A stretch of DNA of 50,247 nt, taken from Kitasatospora phosalacinea (GTDB lineage: Bacteria; Actinomycetota; Actinomycetes; Streptomycetales; Streptomycetaceae). The number at the start of each line of letters is the position of its first letter. The first letter of the stretch is position 1. Below, piece after piece: positions 41,377-50,192 of this stretch. A program made the translations under genes and the position numbers. A model generated the notes under the pieces. It did not search any database. It had not been told where the DNA came from and was given only the letters and a program-made list of their open reading frames with translations. The stretch is from positions 1-50,247 of the forward strand of contig NZ_JNYE01000055.1 of the NCBI RefSeq assembly GCF_000717185.1, given 5' to 3'.

Positions 41377-41406
41377 TAGCATGCAGCGCACTCAATGTGA
41401 CGTCAC
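41377..41406 (+). promoter_or_regulatory. Promoter/operator region of the DUF485-actP operon
   Basis: TAGCAT (41377-41382) is a possible -10. GTGACGTCAC (41397-41406), a perfect 10-bp palindrome, lies downstream in the leader. The region is AT-richer than its surroundings. A -35 is not obvious, and the regulator is unknown. Confidence 0.4.
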
Positions 41407-41455
41407 TCACGTCCATCTGATCGTCCGTCGCACCGAAGACGTCAGGAGACCCCGC

Positions 41456-41833
41456 GTGGCACCCCCGCCCGAGACAGTCCCCGAATCGTTCCAACGTATC
41501 GAGGAGTCACCGGAGTTCCGGCAACTCAGGAGCTCCTTCCGGAACTTCGCATTCCCGGTCACGGCCGGATTCGTCCTCTGGTACCTGCTGTACGTCCTGC
41601 TCAGCTGCTACGCCCCCGGCTTCATGAGCACCAAGGTCGTCGGCAACATCAACCTCGCGCTGGTGCTCGGCATCCTGCAGTTCGTCAGCACCTTCGCCAT
41701 CGCCGCCTGGTACGCCAGGTTCGCCGGCCGGCAACTGGACCCGCGCGCCGCCGTCATCCGCGGCCGCGCCGACGCCACCCTGCCCGCCCAGTCCGGCGAC
41801 CACGCCCCCGTGGCCGAGGAGGCCGCCGAATGA
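41456..41833 (+). CDS. DUF485-family small membrane protein
   Basis: This is a 125-residue protein with two helices ('FPVTAGFVLWYLLYVLLSCY' and 'LALVLGILQFVSTFAIAAWY') joined by a short loop. 'SPEFRQLRSSFRNFAFPVTA' before helix 1 is the DUF485 signature. Genes of this family almost always precede the ActP/MctC monocarboxylate symporter, as here, with an ATGA overlap, so it is probably an accessory subunit. AGGAG sits 7 nt before the GTG start. Upstream in-frame ATGs lie in the promoter region. Confidence 0.88.
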   Translation: MAPPPETVPESFQRIEESPEFRQLRSSFRNFAFPVTAGFVLWYLLYVLLSCYAPGFMSTKVVGNINLALVLGILQFVSTFAIAAWYARFAGRQLDPRAAVIRGRADATLPAQSGDHAPVAEEAAE

Positions 41834-43437
41834 TGCAGCTGGCCACCTCCGCGGGCGACCACCGCACCCTGATCATGTCGCTGTTCGGGGTGTTCGTCCT
41901 CGCCACCCTCGGCATCACCCTGTGGGCCGGCCGCAGCACCCGCGACGCCTCCGACTTCTACGCCGGCGGCCGCGGCTTCACCGGTTTCCAGAACGGCCTG
42001 GCGATCTCCGGCGACTACATGTCCGCCGCGTCCTTCCTCGGCATCACCGGCGCCATCGCGCTCTCCGGCTACGACGGCTTCCTCTACTCCATCGGCTTCC
42101 TGGTCGCCTGGCTGGTCGCCCTGCTGCTGGTCGCCGAACCGCTGCGCAACTCCGGCCGCTACACCATGGCCGACGTGCTGGCCTTCCGGATGCGCCAGCG
42201 GCCCGTCCGCACCGCCGCGGGCATCTCCACCATCGTGGTGTCGATCTTCTACCTGCTCGCCCAGATGGTCGGCGCCGGATCCCTGGTCGCCCTGCTGCTC
42301 GGCGCCCAGGGCGACGCCGCCAAGCGCTGGGTGATCGTCGCGGTCGGCGCGCTGATGGTGCTGTACGTCGTCATCGGCGGCATGAAGGGCACCACCTGGG
42401 TGCAGATCATCAAGGCCGTGCTGCTGATCCTCGGCGCCGGACTGATGACCGTCCTGGTGCTCGCCAAGTTCCACTTCAACCTGTCCGAACTGCTCGGCTC
42501 CGCGGCCAAGGCCAGCGGCAGCGGCGACAAGTTCCTGCAGCCCGGCCTCAAGTACGGCACCAACGGCACCACCAAGCTCAACTTCCTCAGCCTCGGCATC
42601 GCCCTGGTCCTCGGCACCGCCGCCCTGCCGCACATCCTGGTGCGCTTCTACACCGTCCCCACCGCGCGCACCGCCCGGAAGTCCGTGCTCTGGTCGATCG
42701 GCATCATCGGCGTCTTCTACCTGATGACCCTCGCCCTCGGCTTCGGCGCCGCCGCCCTGGTCGGCCGCAAGGCGCTCGCCGCCGACAAGTCCGGCAACAC
42801 CGCCGCCCCGCTGCTCGCCGAACACCTCGGCGGCGGCGCCGGGACCACCGGCGGCGCCGTGCTGCTGGCGGTGATCTCCGCGGTCGCCTTCGCCACCATC
42901 CTGGCCGTGGTCGCCGGACTCACCCTGGCCTCCTCGTCCTCCTTCGCCCACGACCTCTACGCCAACGTCATCCGGCGCGGGAAGGCCACCGAGAAGGAGG
43001 AGGTCGCCAGCGCCAAGTTCGCCGCCGTCGCGATCGGCGCGGTCGCCATCCTGCTGTCGATCTTCGCCGACAAGCTGAACGCCGCCGCCCTGGTCGCCCT
43101 GGCCTTCGCGGTCGCCGCCTCCGCGAACCTGCCGACCCTGCTGTACTCGCTGTTCTGGAAGCGGTTCAACACCACCGGCGCGGTCGCCTCCACCTACGCG
43201 GGCCTGATCACCTCCGTCGGCCTGGTGGTCTTCTCCCCGGTGGTCTCCGGCAACGCCAAGGCGCTGATCCCGGGCGGCGACTTCGACTGGTTCCCGCTGG
43301 AGAACCCCGGCCTGGTCTCCATCCCGGTCGGCTTCCTGGCCGGCGTGATCGGCACCTACCTGTCCAGGGAGAAGGCCGACCCGGCGAAGTACGCTGAACT
43401 GGAGGTCCGTTCGCTCACCGGGCTCGGCGCGCACTGA
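41830..43437 (+). CDS. actP: Sodium:solute symporter, acetate/monocarboxylate permease (ActP/MctC type)
   Basis: This is a 535-residue protein with about 13 membrane helices of the sodium/solute symporter family. 'AGRSTRDASDFYAGGRGFTG', followed by 'NGLAISGDYMSAASFLGITG', is the diagnostic N-terminal region of ActP-type acetate permeases. 'AEPLRNSGRYTMADVLAFRM' and the later 'VVAGLTLASSSSFAHDLYAN' also agree. It should bring in acetate or related short acids with Na+ or H+. It is coupled to DUF485 by ATGA. A second ATG immediately follows the first (41833). Confidence 0.9.
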   Translation: MMQLATSAGDHRTLIMSLFGVFVLATLGITLWAGRSTRDASDFYAGGRGFTGFQNGLAISGDYMSAASFLGITGAIALSGYDGFLYSIGFLVAWLVALLLVAEPLRNSGRYTMADVLAFRMRQRPVRTAAGISTIVVSIFYLLAQMVGAGSLVALLLGAQGDAAKRWVIVAVGALMVLYVVIGGMKGTTWVQIIKAVLLILGAGLMTVLVLAKFHFNLSELLGSAAKASGSGDKFLQPGLKYGTNGTTKLNFLSLGIALVLGTAALPHILVRFYTVPTARTARKSVLWSIGIIGVFYLMTLALGFGAAALVGRKALAADKSGNTAAPLLAEHLGGGAGTTGGAVLLAVISAVAFATILAVVAGLTLASSSSFAHDLYANVIRRGKATEKEEVASAKFAAVAIGAVAILLSIFADKLNAAALVALAFAVAASANLPTLLYSLFWKRFNTTGAVASTYAGLITSVGLVVFSPVVSGNAKALIPGGDFDWFPLENPGLVSIPVGFLAGVIGTYLSREKADPAKYAELEVRSLTGLGAH

Positions 43438-43446
43438 GGCGCCCGC

Positions 43447-43530
43447 GGAGCGGTCCGCTCCCCGGTGGTGTCCGGGAGCGGCGCTAAGCTGGCCCGGCCG
43501 CCGCGCGGCGGCCGGGCCAGCAGGCTTTTT
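43447..43530 (+). terminator. Structured region with strong hairpin and T tract between actP and moaA (terminator or attenuator)
   Basis: Hairpin 1 is GGAGCG/CGCTCC (43447-43461). Its right arm can instead pair with 43472-43480 to make hairpin 2 (43456-43480, about 9 bp). Hairpin 3 is a 32-nt perfect palindrome (43489-43520) followed after five bases by TTTTT (43526-43530). It may simply terminate actP. Only 24 nt separate the T tract from the moaA ATG, and TAAGCT (43485-43490) is the nearest -10-like hexamer, so moaA transcription may also pass through this structure. Confidence 0.7.
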
Positions 43531-43554
43531 CCCACAGGAAGGCGGGTGGCCGGG

Positions 43555-44544
43555 ATGCTCCTCGACACCTACGGACGACAGGCCGTCGACCTGCGGGTCT
43601 CGCTCACCGACCGGTGCAACCTGCGCTGCACCTACTGCATGCCCGAAGAGGGCCTGAACTGGCTCGGCAAGCCCGAGCTGCTCACCGACGAGGAGATCGT
43701 CCGCCTCGTCGCCCTCGCCGTCGGCACGCTGGGCGTGCGCGAAGTCCGCTTCACCGGCGGCGAACCGCTGCTGCGGCCCGGCCTGGTCGCGATCATCGCC
43801 GCCTGCGCCGCGCTGGAGCCCCGGCCGGAGATCTCCCTCACCACCAACGGCATCGGGCTCGCCCGGATCGCCCCCGCGCTGCGCGACGCCGGGGTCGACC
43901 GGGTCAACGTCTCGCTCGACACCCTCGACCCCGACACCTTCGCCCGCCTCACCCGCCGCAAGCGCCACCAGGACGTGCTGGACGGCCTCGCCGCCGCCGA
44001 GGCCGCCGGGCTGCGGCCGGTCAAGCTCAACGCCGTCCTGATGCGCGGCGTCAACGACCACGAGGCCGCCGACCTGCTGGCCTGGGCGATCGAGCACCGC
44101 TACCAGCTGCGCTTCATCGAACAGATGCCGCTGGACGCCCAGCACGGCTGGGACCGCACCCAGATGGTCACCGCCGAGGAGATCCTCGAACTCCTGCGCA
44201 CCCGCTTCGAGTTGACCCCCGAGCCGTCCGCCGACCGCGGCGCCGCCCCCGCCGAGCGCTGGCTCGTCGACGGCGGCCCCGCGACGGTCGGCGTCATCGC
44301 GTCCGTGACCCGGCCGTTCTGCCGCGCCTGCGACCGCACCCGGCTCACCGCCGACGGGCAGGTCCGCAACTGCCTGTTCGCGACCGGCGAGACCGACCTG
44401 CGGGGCGCGCTGCGCAGCGGCGCGGACGACGCCGAACTGGCCGAGCTGTGGCGGGCCGCGATGTGGGGCAAGAAGGCGGGCGCGGGCATCGACCAGCCGG
44501 AGTTCCACCAGCCGGAGCGGCCGATGTCGGCGATCGGCGGCTGA
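43555..44544 (+). CDS. moaA: GTP 3',8-cyclase MoaA (molybdenum cofactor biosynthesis)
   Basis: This is a 329-residue radical-SAM enzyme that turns GTP into 3',8-cyclo-GTP, the first step of molybdopterin synthesis. The N-terminal [4Fe-4S] cluster binds 'VSLTDRCNLRCTYCMPEEGL' (Cys21, 25, 28). 'VREVRFTGGEPLLRPGL' is the SAM-binding GGEP strand. The C-terminal cluster is 'FCRACDRTRLTADGQVRNCL' (C-x2-C-x13-C). The end carries only a single Gly-Gly after Ile, as in the family. AGGAAGG lies 12 nt before this ATG and 3 nt before an in-frame GTG at 43546, which is a possible alternative start. No other mo genes are in the window. Confidence 0.95.
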   Translation: MLLDTYGRQAVDLRVSLTDRCNLRCTYCMPEEGLNWLGKPELLTDEEIVRLVALAVGTLGVREVRFTGGEPLLRPGLVAIIAACAALEPRPEISLTTNGIGLARIAPALRDAGVDRVNVSLDTLDPDTFARLTRRKRHQDVLDGLAAAEAAGLRPVKLNAVLMRGVNDHEAADLLAWAIEHRYQLRFIEQMPLDAQHGWDRTQMVTAEEILELLRTRFELTPEPSADRGAAPAERWLVDGGPATVGVIASVTRPFCRACDRTRLTADGQVRNCLFATGETDLRGALRSGADDAELAELWRAAMWGKKAGAGIDQPEFHQPERPMSAIGG

Positions 44545-44621
44545 GAGGCCCCGCGGGGCGGAGGAGCCGCCGACGGGCGGGCCGGGGTCGGGCCGGGCCG
44601 GGGGCCCGGGGAACGGCGGGG

Positions 44622-47600
44622 CTAGCCGCGGTTGTGGAGCGCCTCCAGGCCGACCAGGTCGTCCGGGCGGGCGTCGGGGACCTGCCGGTCGAAGTGGGCG
44701 AAGACCGGCAGGCGGCGCAGCACCAGGCCGGTGGCGATCAGGGCCAGGGCGAACAGGACGTACGTCAGGCCGAGGCCGCGGCCGGGGCCGGTGCCGATCA
44801 GCTGGCCGACGGTCGGGGCGAGCGCGCCGCCGGGCTCCAGGGCGGGCTGCAGCAGGGCCGCGGTGCCGGGGCCGAGCAGGACGAAGCCGATCGGCATCGT
44901 GCACCAGGCGAACAGCGCGTTGACGGCGAAGGCCCGGCCGTGGAAGCGGGCCGGCACCTTCACCTGGACGATCGTCGCGTACACGGTGTTCATCACGGTC
45001 AGGCCGAGGAACATGCCGAACACGCCCACGCCGACCAGCGCCGTCGACGGGCGCAGGCCGGTGACCAGGCAGCCCGCCGCCATCAGCAGGAACGCGCCCA
45101 GGACGGCGCGCATCCGGTGCCGGGACGGGCCGCCCCACACCGCCATCAGGGTGCCGCCCAGGACGATGCCGAGGCCGCCCGCCAGCGAGACCCGGGCGAC
45201 GTCGGCGAGCGAGCCGAAACCCAGGACCAGCGGCTGGAAGAAGATGAACAGCGGGCCGACCAGCAGGTTCGTCCCCGCGAAGAAGAACAGCATCGCGCGC
45301 AGCCCCGGCGTCCCGAGGGCCAGCCGGAACCCGGCCCGCAGCTCCGTGCCGACGCTCTCCCGGCGGCGCCAGCCCAGCGTGCGGGGGAAGCGCAGGGCGG
45401 CGGTGACGGCGATCGCCACCGCGTAGCTGCACACGTCGGCGATCAGGATGCCGCGCAGGCCGACCGTGGCGAGGGCGGTCGTCGCGAGCAGCGGGACCGC
45501 GAACTGCACCACGCCGCCGCCCGCCTGGACCAGGCCGTTGGCGTGGCCGAGGAAGCGCTTGGGGACGAGCTGCGGGACGGCGGAGGACCAGGCGATCCGC
45601 TGGAAGGTCAGGGCCACGGACAGCACCGTCATCAGCGCGTACACCGCCGGGCGGTGCAGCGCCCCGGCGAGCAGCAGGGCCAGCATCGCGGCCTGGGTGG
45701 CGCCCGCGGCCGTGTCGGCGGCGAGCATCACGGCCCGGCGGCTGTAGCGGTCGGCGACGGTGCCCGCGAGCGGGGCGGCCAGCAGGCCCGGGACGAGGGC
45801 GAGCGAGGAGAGCAGGGCGAGCTGGAGCAGCGAGTCGCTGCTCAGGTAGAGCCACAGCGGCAGCGCGAACTCGGTGGTGGCGGTGCCCGCCATCGACACC
45901 AGCTGGCCCGCGGCGACCGCCAGGAAGCGCGGCATGCCGGGTGCGGGCGTGGCAGCCTTCGCCGCTTTCGCGGTGGTGGCGGGCGGTGCGGTGGCGGAGC
46001 GGGAGACGTCGGTGGAGCGGGAGACGTCGGCGAGGTGCCAGGTGGGGTCGTCGACCGGGGCGGGCGGGGTCTCGGCGGGCAGCTCGCGGTGGACGGTGGT
46101 GAGGATGTCGGCGACCTCCGCGGCCCGGTACTTCAGGAAGTAGTGGCCCGCCTCGGCGAGCACCACCAGGGCGGTGGTGCCGGTGACGAAGTGCCACTCG
46201 CGGAAGCGCTCCCGGTAGTAGTCGGTGATGTCGTCGCGCTCGCCGACCACCGAGACCACCGGCGCCGCCAGCGGCGTCACGCCGCCGGTCAGCAGACCGG
46301 TGAAGTACTCCTCGGCCTGCTCGCTGTCGGCGCGCATGTCCCGCACCAGGCGGCGGGCGGTGGCCGGGTCGACGTCGTCCAGGCTCAGGCCCAGCGAGGT
46401 CAGCCAGTTGCGGTAGCGGCGGTCGCCGGTCAGCCGCTCCATCCGGGTCATCAGCCGGACCACCGGGCCGCGCGGGCGGGCGAACGGGAAGATCGCGCCG
46501 GTGTACACCGCCTCGACCTCCCGGCCGTCGGCCTCCAGGGCGAGCGCCAGGGCGACGGCCAGCGCCCCGCCGACCCCGCAGTGCCCGTACACCGCGACCG
46601 GGCCGCGGACGTGCTCGCGGATCTCGGCGACGGCCGCGGCGACCAGCTCGGGGAAGGCCGCCCGGCCCTCGGCCCGGCCCATCTCCTCGCCGGTGCCCGC
46701 CAGTGCCAGCAGGGCGTGGCCGGGCGGCAGGGCGTCGGCGAGCGGCTGGTAGACGGCCGCGCTGCCGCCGCCGTACGGGACGCACACCAGGGTCAGCACC
46801 GGGTCGGCGGCCTGCCGGGGCGTCAGCTCGTGCAGGACGCGGGCCGGGCCGCGGTCGGCGGCCGGGGTGGCGGCCAGCGCGGCCAGGCCCCGGACGGTGG
46901 GGTGCTTGAACAGGTCCATCAGGGACAGGGCGGCGGCGTCCGGGAGCGCGGTGCGCAGCCTGGCGACGACCTTGATGCCGAGCAGCGAGTGGCCGCCCAG
47001 GTCGAAGAAGTCGTCGTCCCGGCCGGGCAGCGGGACGCCGAGCACCTCGGACCAGACCCCGGCGACCACCCGCTCGGCGTCGGTGGCCGGTTCGGCGCGG
47101 TCGGCGCCCGGGGCGGCCGGGGCCGGGGAGGGCAGCGCCCTGCGGTCGAGCTTGCCGGTGGGGCCGACCGGCAGGGCGTCCAGGACGACGTACGCGGAGG
47201 GCAGCATCGAGTCGGGCAGGCTGCGGCGCAGGCCCGCGCGCAGCACGGCGGGCGCGGTGTCGGCGCCGCTGCCGTCCGGGACGGTCCAGGCGACCAGGCG
47301 GCGCACCCCAGGCCGGTCCTCGCGGACCGCGACGGCCGCCTCCCGCACGCCCGGCAGGGCGCGCAGCGCGGCCTCGACCTCGCCGGGCTCGATCCGCAGG
47401 CCGTGCAGCTTGACCTGCTGGTCGGTGCGGCCCAGGTACTCGACGGTGCCGTCGGGCCGGTGCCGGGCCAGGTCGCCGCTGGCGTACATCCGGGAGCCGG
47501 GCGGGCCCCACGGGTCGTCGCGGAAGCGCTCGGCGGTCAGCTCGGGCCGGTTCAGGTAGCCGAGGGCGACCCCGGGCCCGGCGATGTGCAGCTCGCCGGG

Positions 47601-50192
47601 CAGCCCGGCGGGCACCGGGCGGCCGTGCCGGTCCAGCACGTACACCCGCATGTTCTGGATCGGCCGGCCGATCGGGGTGCGGCGCGCGCCCGCCAGGCCC
47701 TCGGGGGTGCACGTCCAGGCCGTGCAGTCGACGGACGCCTCGGTCGGCCCGTACAGGTTGTGCAGGCCGACGGCGGGCAGCCGCTCCAGGGTCTGCCGGG
47801 CCAGGTCAGCGGGCAGCTCCTCGCCGCTGCACACCAGGGTGCGCAGGCCGGTGCAGTGCTCCACGCCCTCCTCGGCGAGGAAGACGGCGAGCATCGACGG
47901 CACGAAGTGCGCGGTGGTGACGGCGTGTTCGCGGATCGCGTCGCGCAGGTAGGCGCCGTCGCGGTGGCCGCCCGGGCGGGCCATCACCAGGCGGGCGCCC
48001 TCGCGCAGCGGCCAGAACAGCTCCCACACCGAGACGTCGAACGCCGCCGGGGTCTTCTGCAGCACCGCGTCCGCCGGGCCCAGCGGGTAGGCGCGCTGCA
48101 TCCAGTCCAGCCGGTTGTCGATGCCCCGGTGCGAGCAGAGCACGCCCTTGGGGCGGCCGGTCGAACCCGAGGTGAAGATCACGTACGCCGGGTCGTCCGG
48201 CCCGGCCGGGAGCAGCGGGCGGCGCTCGGCCGGGGGCCGCCGCAGCGCGGCGTCGTCCAGGGAGAACAGCCGCGTGCCGCGAGGGAGTTCGGACGGCAGC
48301 CGGTCGCGCAGGGCGTCCTGGGCCAGCAGCGCCCGGGGCGCCGCGTCGGCCAGCATGCCGGACAGCCGCTCGGCCGGGGAGTCCGGGTCGAGCGGCAGGT
48401 ACGCGCCGCCCGCCTTCAGCACGCCCAGCAGGGCCGCCACCAGTTCTGCCGACCGCTCGGCGCAGACCGCGACCACGCTGCCCGGCCCCACCCCGGCGAC
48501 GGCCAGGTGCGCGGCCAACGCCGATGCCCGCTCGTCCAGTTGGCGGTAGCTGAGCTGCTCGCCGGTGGCGTCGACGACCAGGCAGACGGCGTCCGGGGTG
48601 GCGGCGGCCCGGGCCTCGAAGCGGCCGTGCAGGGTGCCGGGTTCGAGCGGGAGGGCGGTGTCGTTCCACTCCTCCAGGGTGGTGCGCAGCTCCTGAGTGT
48701 CCGTCAGGTCGAGCTGGGAGAGCGGGAGTTCGGGGTGAAGGACGACCTGGCGCAGCAGGCGGTGGAACAGCTCGGCGAGGCGGGCGATCGTGCCGGGCTC
48801 GAACAGGTCGGAGCTGTAGGTGAAGTAGCCGTGCAGGCCCTCGTCGGTGTGCCGCAGGTACAGCTCCAGGTCGAAGCGGGTGGAGCCGGTGGTGAACGGC
48901 TGGTGGCCCACCTCCGGGCCGCCGTCCGCCGAACCGGCCTCGGCCCGCTCGTAGTTGAGCAGCGTGAACGAGGTCTGGAACACCGGCGTCCGGCTCGGGT
49001 CGCGCGGCAGCGCCAGCTCCTCGACCAACTGCTCGAACGGCATCTCCTGGTGCGCCAGGTCGGCGACGAACCGCTCCCGGACGTCCGCCAGCAGGCCGGA
49101 GAACCCCGGGTCGCCCGACAGGTCCGCACGCAGCGCCAGCACGTTCGCGAACAGGCCCACCAGCGGCTCCAGTTCGGGCAGCGTCCGGCCCGCGACGGTG
49201 GAACCGACCGCGAAGTCGTCCTGCCCGCACCAGCGGCCCAGCAGCGCCTGGTAGGCGGCCAGCAGCGTCATGTACGGCGTCGCGCCGTGCGCCGCGCCCA
49301 GCGCCAGCACCGCCCGGCTGGTCTCCGCGTCCAGCGCGATGCCGTGGCCCGCGCCGCGCAGCGTCGGCACCGCCGGGCGCGGGCGGTCGGCGGGCAGGTC
49401 CAGCGGCGGGACGCCGGACAGCCGCCCGCGCCAGTGGTCCACGTCCGCCCGGCGCACCTCGCCCCGGTAGCGCTCGCGCTGCCAGGCCGCGAAGTCGCCG
49501 TACTGCACCGGCAGTTCGGGCAGCGGGCCCTCCCCGCCCTCCCGGTATCCGGCCAGCAGTTCGCGCAGGAGCAGCTCACTGGACCAGCCGTCCGAGACGA
49601 TGTGGTGCTGTACCACCACCAGCACGTGGTCCTGCTCGTCGGCCCGCAGCAGCGCCGCCCGCACCACCGGGCCCGCCGCCAGGTCGAACGGCCGACCGGT
49701 CTCCTCCCGCACCCAGGCGTCGAGTTGCGCCTCCCGGTCGGCCGGGGCGAGCGCCGGGTCGGCGGCGCGCACCTCCAGCCGGACGCCGCCGGGCGGGTCG
49801 ACCACCACCGTCGGCGTACCGTCGGCCGCCGCTGGGAAGCGCATCCGCAGGCTCTCGTGCCGGGTCACCAGCCGCTCCAGCGACGCCGACAGCCGCTCCG
49901 GGGCGAGCGGGCCGCGCAGCCGCACCACCAGCGGCACGGTGTAGGCGGTGCTGTCCGGGACGAACTGGTCCATGAACCACAGGCGTTCCTGCGCGAAGGA
50001 CAGCGGCGGCGCGGTGCCCTCCGGGCGGCGCGGCACGGCCGCCGCCGGGGCGGCGGTGCGGGCGCGGCGCAGACGGCGGGCGAGCAGCTCGGCGCGGGCG
50101 TCGGCGGGGGTGGGTGCGGGCGTGGTTGCGGGGGCGCCGGTGCCGGTGGTGGGGGCGCCGGTGGTGGGGGCGGTGGCGGGGGTGGTGGTCAT
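44622..50192 (-). CDS. Single-module NRPS (C-A-PCP-TE) fused to an MFS exporter
   Basis: This is one 1856-residue polypeptide. The condensation domain (about 60-505) has the intact motif HHIVSDG (His196-Gly202). The adenylation domain (about 520-1020) has 'FTSGSTGRPKG' (674-683) and 'LYGPTEAS'. Its pocket residues D719 V720 W723 H762 V787 S789 L813 V821 D822 K1014 match the known serine code (DVWHxSLxDK). The carrier domain carries Ser1069 in 'DDFFDLGGHSLLG'. The thioesterase (about 1125-1370) has Cys1205 where Ser is usual ('VYGHCGVGG'), with Asp1320/1321 and His1350. A linker with a repeated 'DVSRS' is followed by a 12-helix MFS transporter (1420-1856) resembling siderophore or drug exporters. 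C-A(Ser)-PCP-TE parallels EntF, and the MFS part parallels EntS. The ATG overlaps the upstream gene's stop. Confidence 0.93.
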   Translation of the reverse strand: MTTTPATAPTTGAPTTGTGAPATTPAPTPADARAELLARRLRRARTAAPAAAVPRRPEGTAPPLSFAQERLWFMDQFVPDSTAYTVPLVVRLRGPLAPERLSASLERLVTRHESLRMRFPAAADGTPTVVVDPPGGVRLEVRAADPALAPADREAQLDAWVREETGRPFDLAAGPVVRAALLRADEQDHVLVVVQHHIVSDGWSSELLLRELLAGYREGGEGPLPELPVQYGDFAAWQRERYRGEVRRADVDHWRGRLSGVPPLDLPADRPRPAVPTLRGAGHGIALDAETSRAVLALGAAHGATPYMTLLAAYQALLGRWCGQDDFAVGSTVAGRTLPELEPLVGLFANVLALRADLSGDPGFSGLLADVRERFVADLAHQEMPFEQLVEELALPRDPSRTPVFQTSFTLLNYERAEAGSADGGPEVGHQPFTTGSTRFDLELYLRHTDEGLHGYFTYSSDLFEPGTIARLAELFHRLLRQVVLHPELPLSQLDLTDTQELRTTLEEWNDTALPLEPGTLHGRFEARAAATPDAVCLVVDATGEQLSYRQLDERASALAAHLAVAGVGPGSVVAVCAERSAELVAALLGVLKAGGAYLPLDPDSPAERLSGMLADAAPRALLAQDALRDRLPSELPRGTRLFSLDDAALRRPPAERRPLLPAGPDDPAYVIFTSGSTGRPKGVLCSHRGIDNRLDWMQRAYPLGPADAVLQKTPAAFDVSVWELFWPLREGARLVMARPGGHRDGAYLRDAIREHAVTTAHFVPSMLAVFLAEEGVEHCTGLRTLVCSGEELPADLARQTLERLPAVGLHNLYGPTEASVDCTAWTCTPEGLAGARRTPIGRPIQNMRVYVLDRHGRPVPAGLPGELHIAGPGVALGYLNRPELTAERFRDDPWGPPGSRMYASGDLARHRPDGTVEYLGRTDQQVKLHGLRIEPGEVEAALRALPGVREAAVAVREDRPGVRRLVAWTVPDGSGADTAPAVLRAGLRRSLPDSMLPSAYVVLDALPVGPTGKLDRRALPSPAPAAPGADRAEPATDAERVVAGVWSEVLGVPLPGRDDDFFDLGGHSLLGIKVVARLRTALPDAAALSLMDLFKHPTVRGLAALAATPAADRGPARVLHELTPRQAADPVLTLVCVPYGGGSAAVYQPLADALPPGHALLALAGTGEEMGRAEGRAAFPELVAAAVAEIREHVRGPVAVYGHCGVGGALAVALALALEADGREVEAVYTGAIFPFARPRGPVVRLMTRMERLTGDRRYRNWLTSLGLSLDDVDPATARRLVRDMRADSEQAEEYFTGLLTGGVTPLAAPVVSVVGERDDITDYYRERFREWHFVTGTTALVVLAEAGHYFLKYRAAEVADILTTVHRELPAETPPAPVDDPTWHLADVSRSTDVSRSATAPPATTAKAAKAATPAPGMPRFLAVAAGQLVSMAGTATTEFALPLWLYLSSDSLLQLALLSSLALVPGLLAAPLAGTVADRYSRRAVMLAADTAAGATQAAMLALLLAGALHRPAVYALMTVLSVALTFQRIAWSSAVPQLVPKRFLGHANGLVQAGGGVVQFAVPLLATTALATVGLRGILIADVCSYAVAIAVTAALRFPRTLGWRRRESVGTELRAGFRLALGTPGLRAMLFFFAGTNLLVGPLFIFFQPLVLGFGSLADVARVSLAGGLGIVLGGTLMAVWGGPSRHRMRAVLGAFLLMAAGCLVTGLRPSTALVGVGVFGMFLGLTVMNTVYATIVQVKVPARFHGRAFAVNALFAWCTMPIGFVLLGPGTAALLQPALEPGGALAPTVGQLIGTGPGRGLGLTYVLFALALIATGLVLRRLPVFAHFDRQVPDARPDDLVGLEALHNRG

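Noticed and set aside
43447..43530. Known molybdenum-cofactor riboswitch
   Set aside because: The hairpin arrangement and sequence do not match the conserved core I know from proteobacteria.
41608..44621. Large minus-strand open frames across actP and moaA
   Set aside because: These are shadow frames caused by high GC at third positions of the real plus-strand genes; they have no domains and are Gly/Glu/Asp-rich.
44545..44621. GC-rich dyads between moaA and the NRPS gene as a bidirectional terminator
   Set aside because: Several short G/C palindromes exist, but in sequence of this composition they are expected by chance, and no stem over 6 bp with a clear loop stood out.
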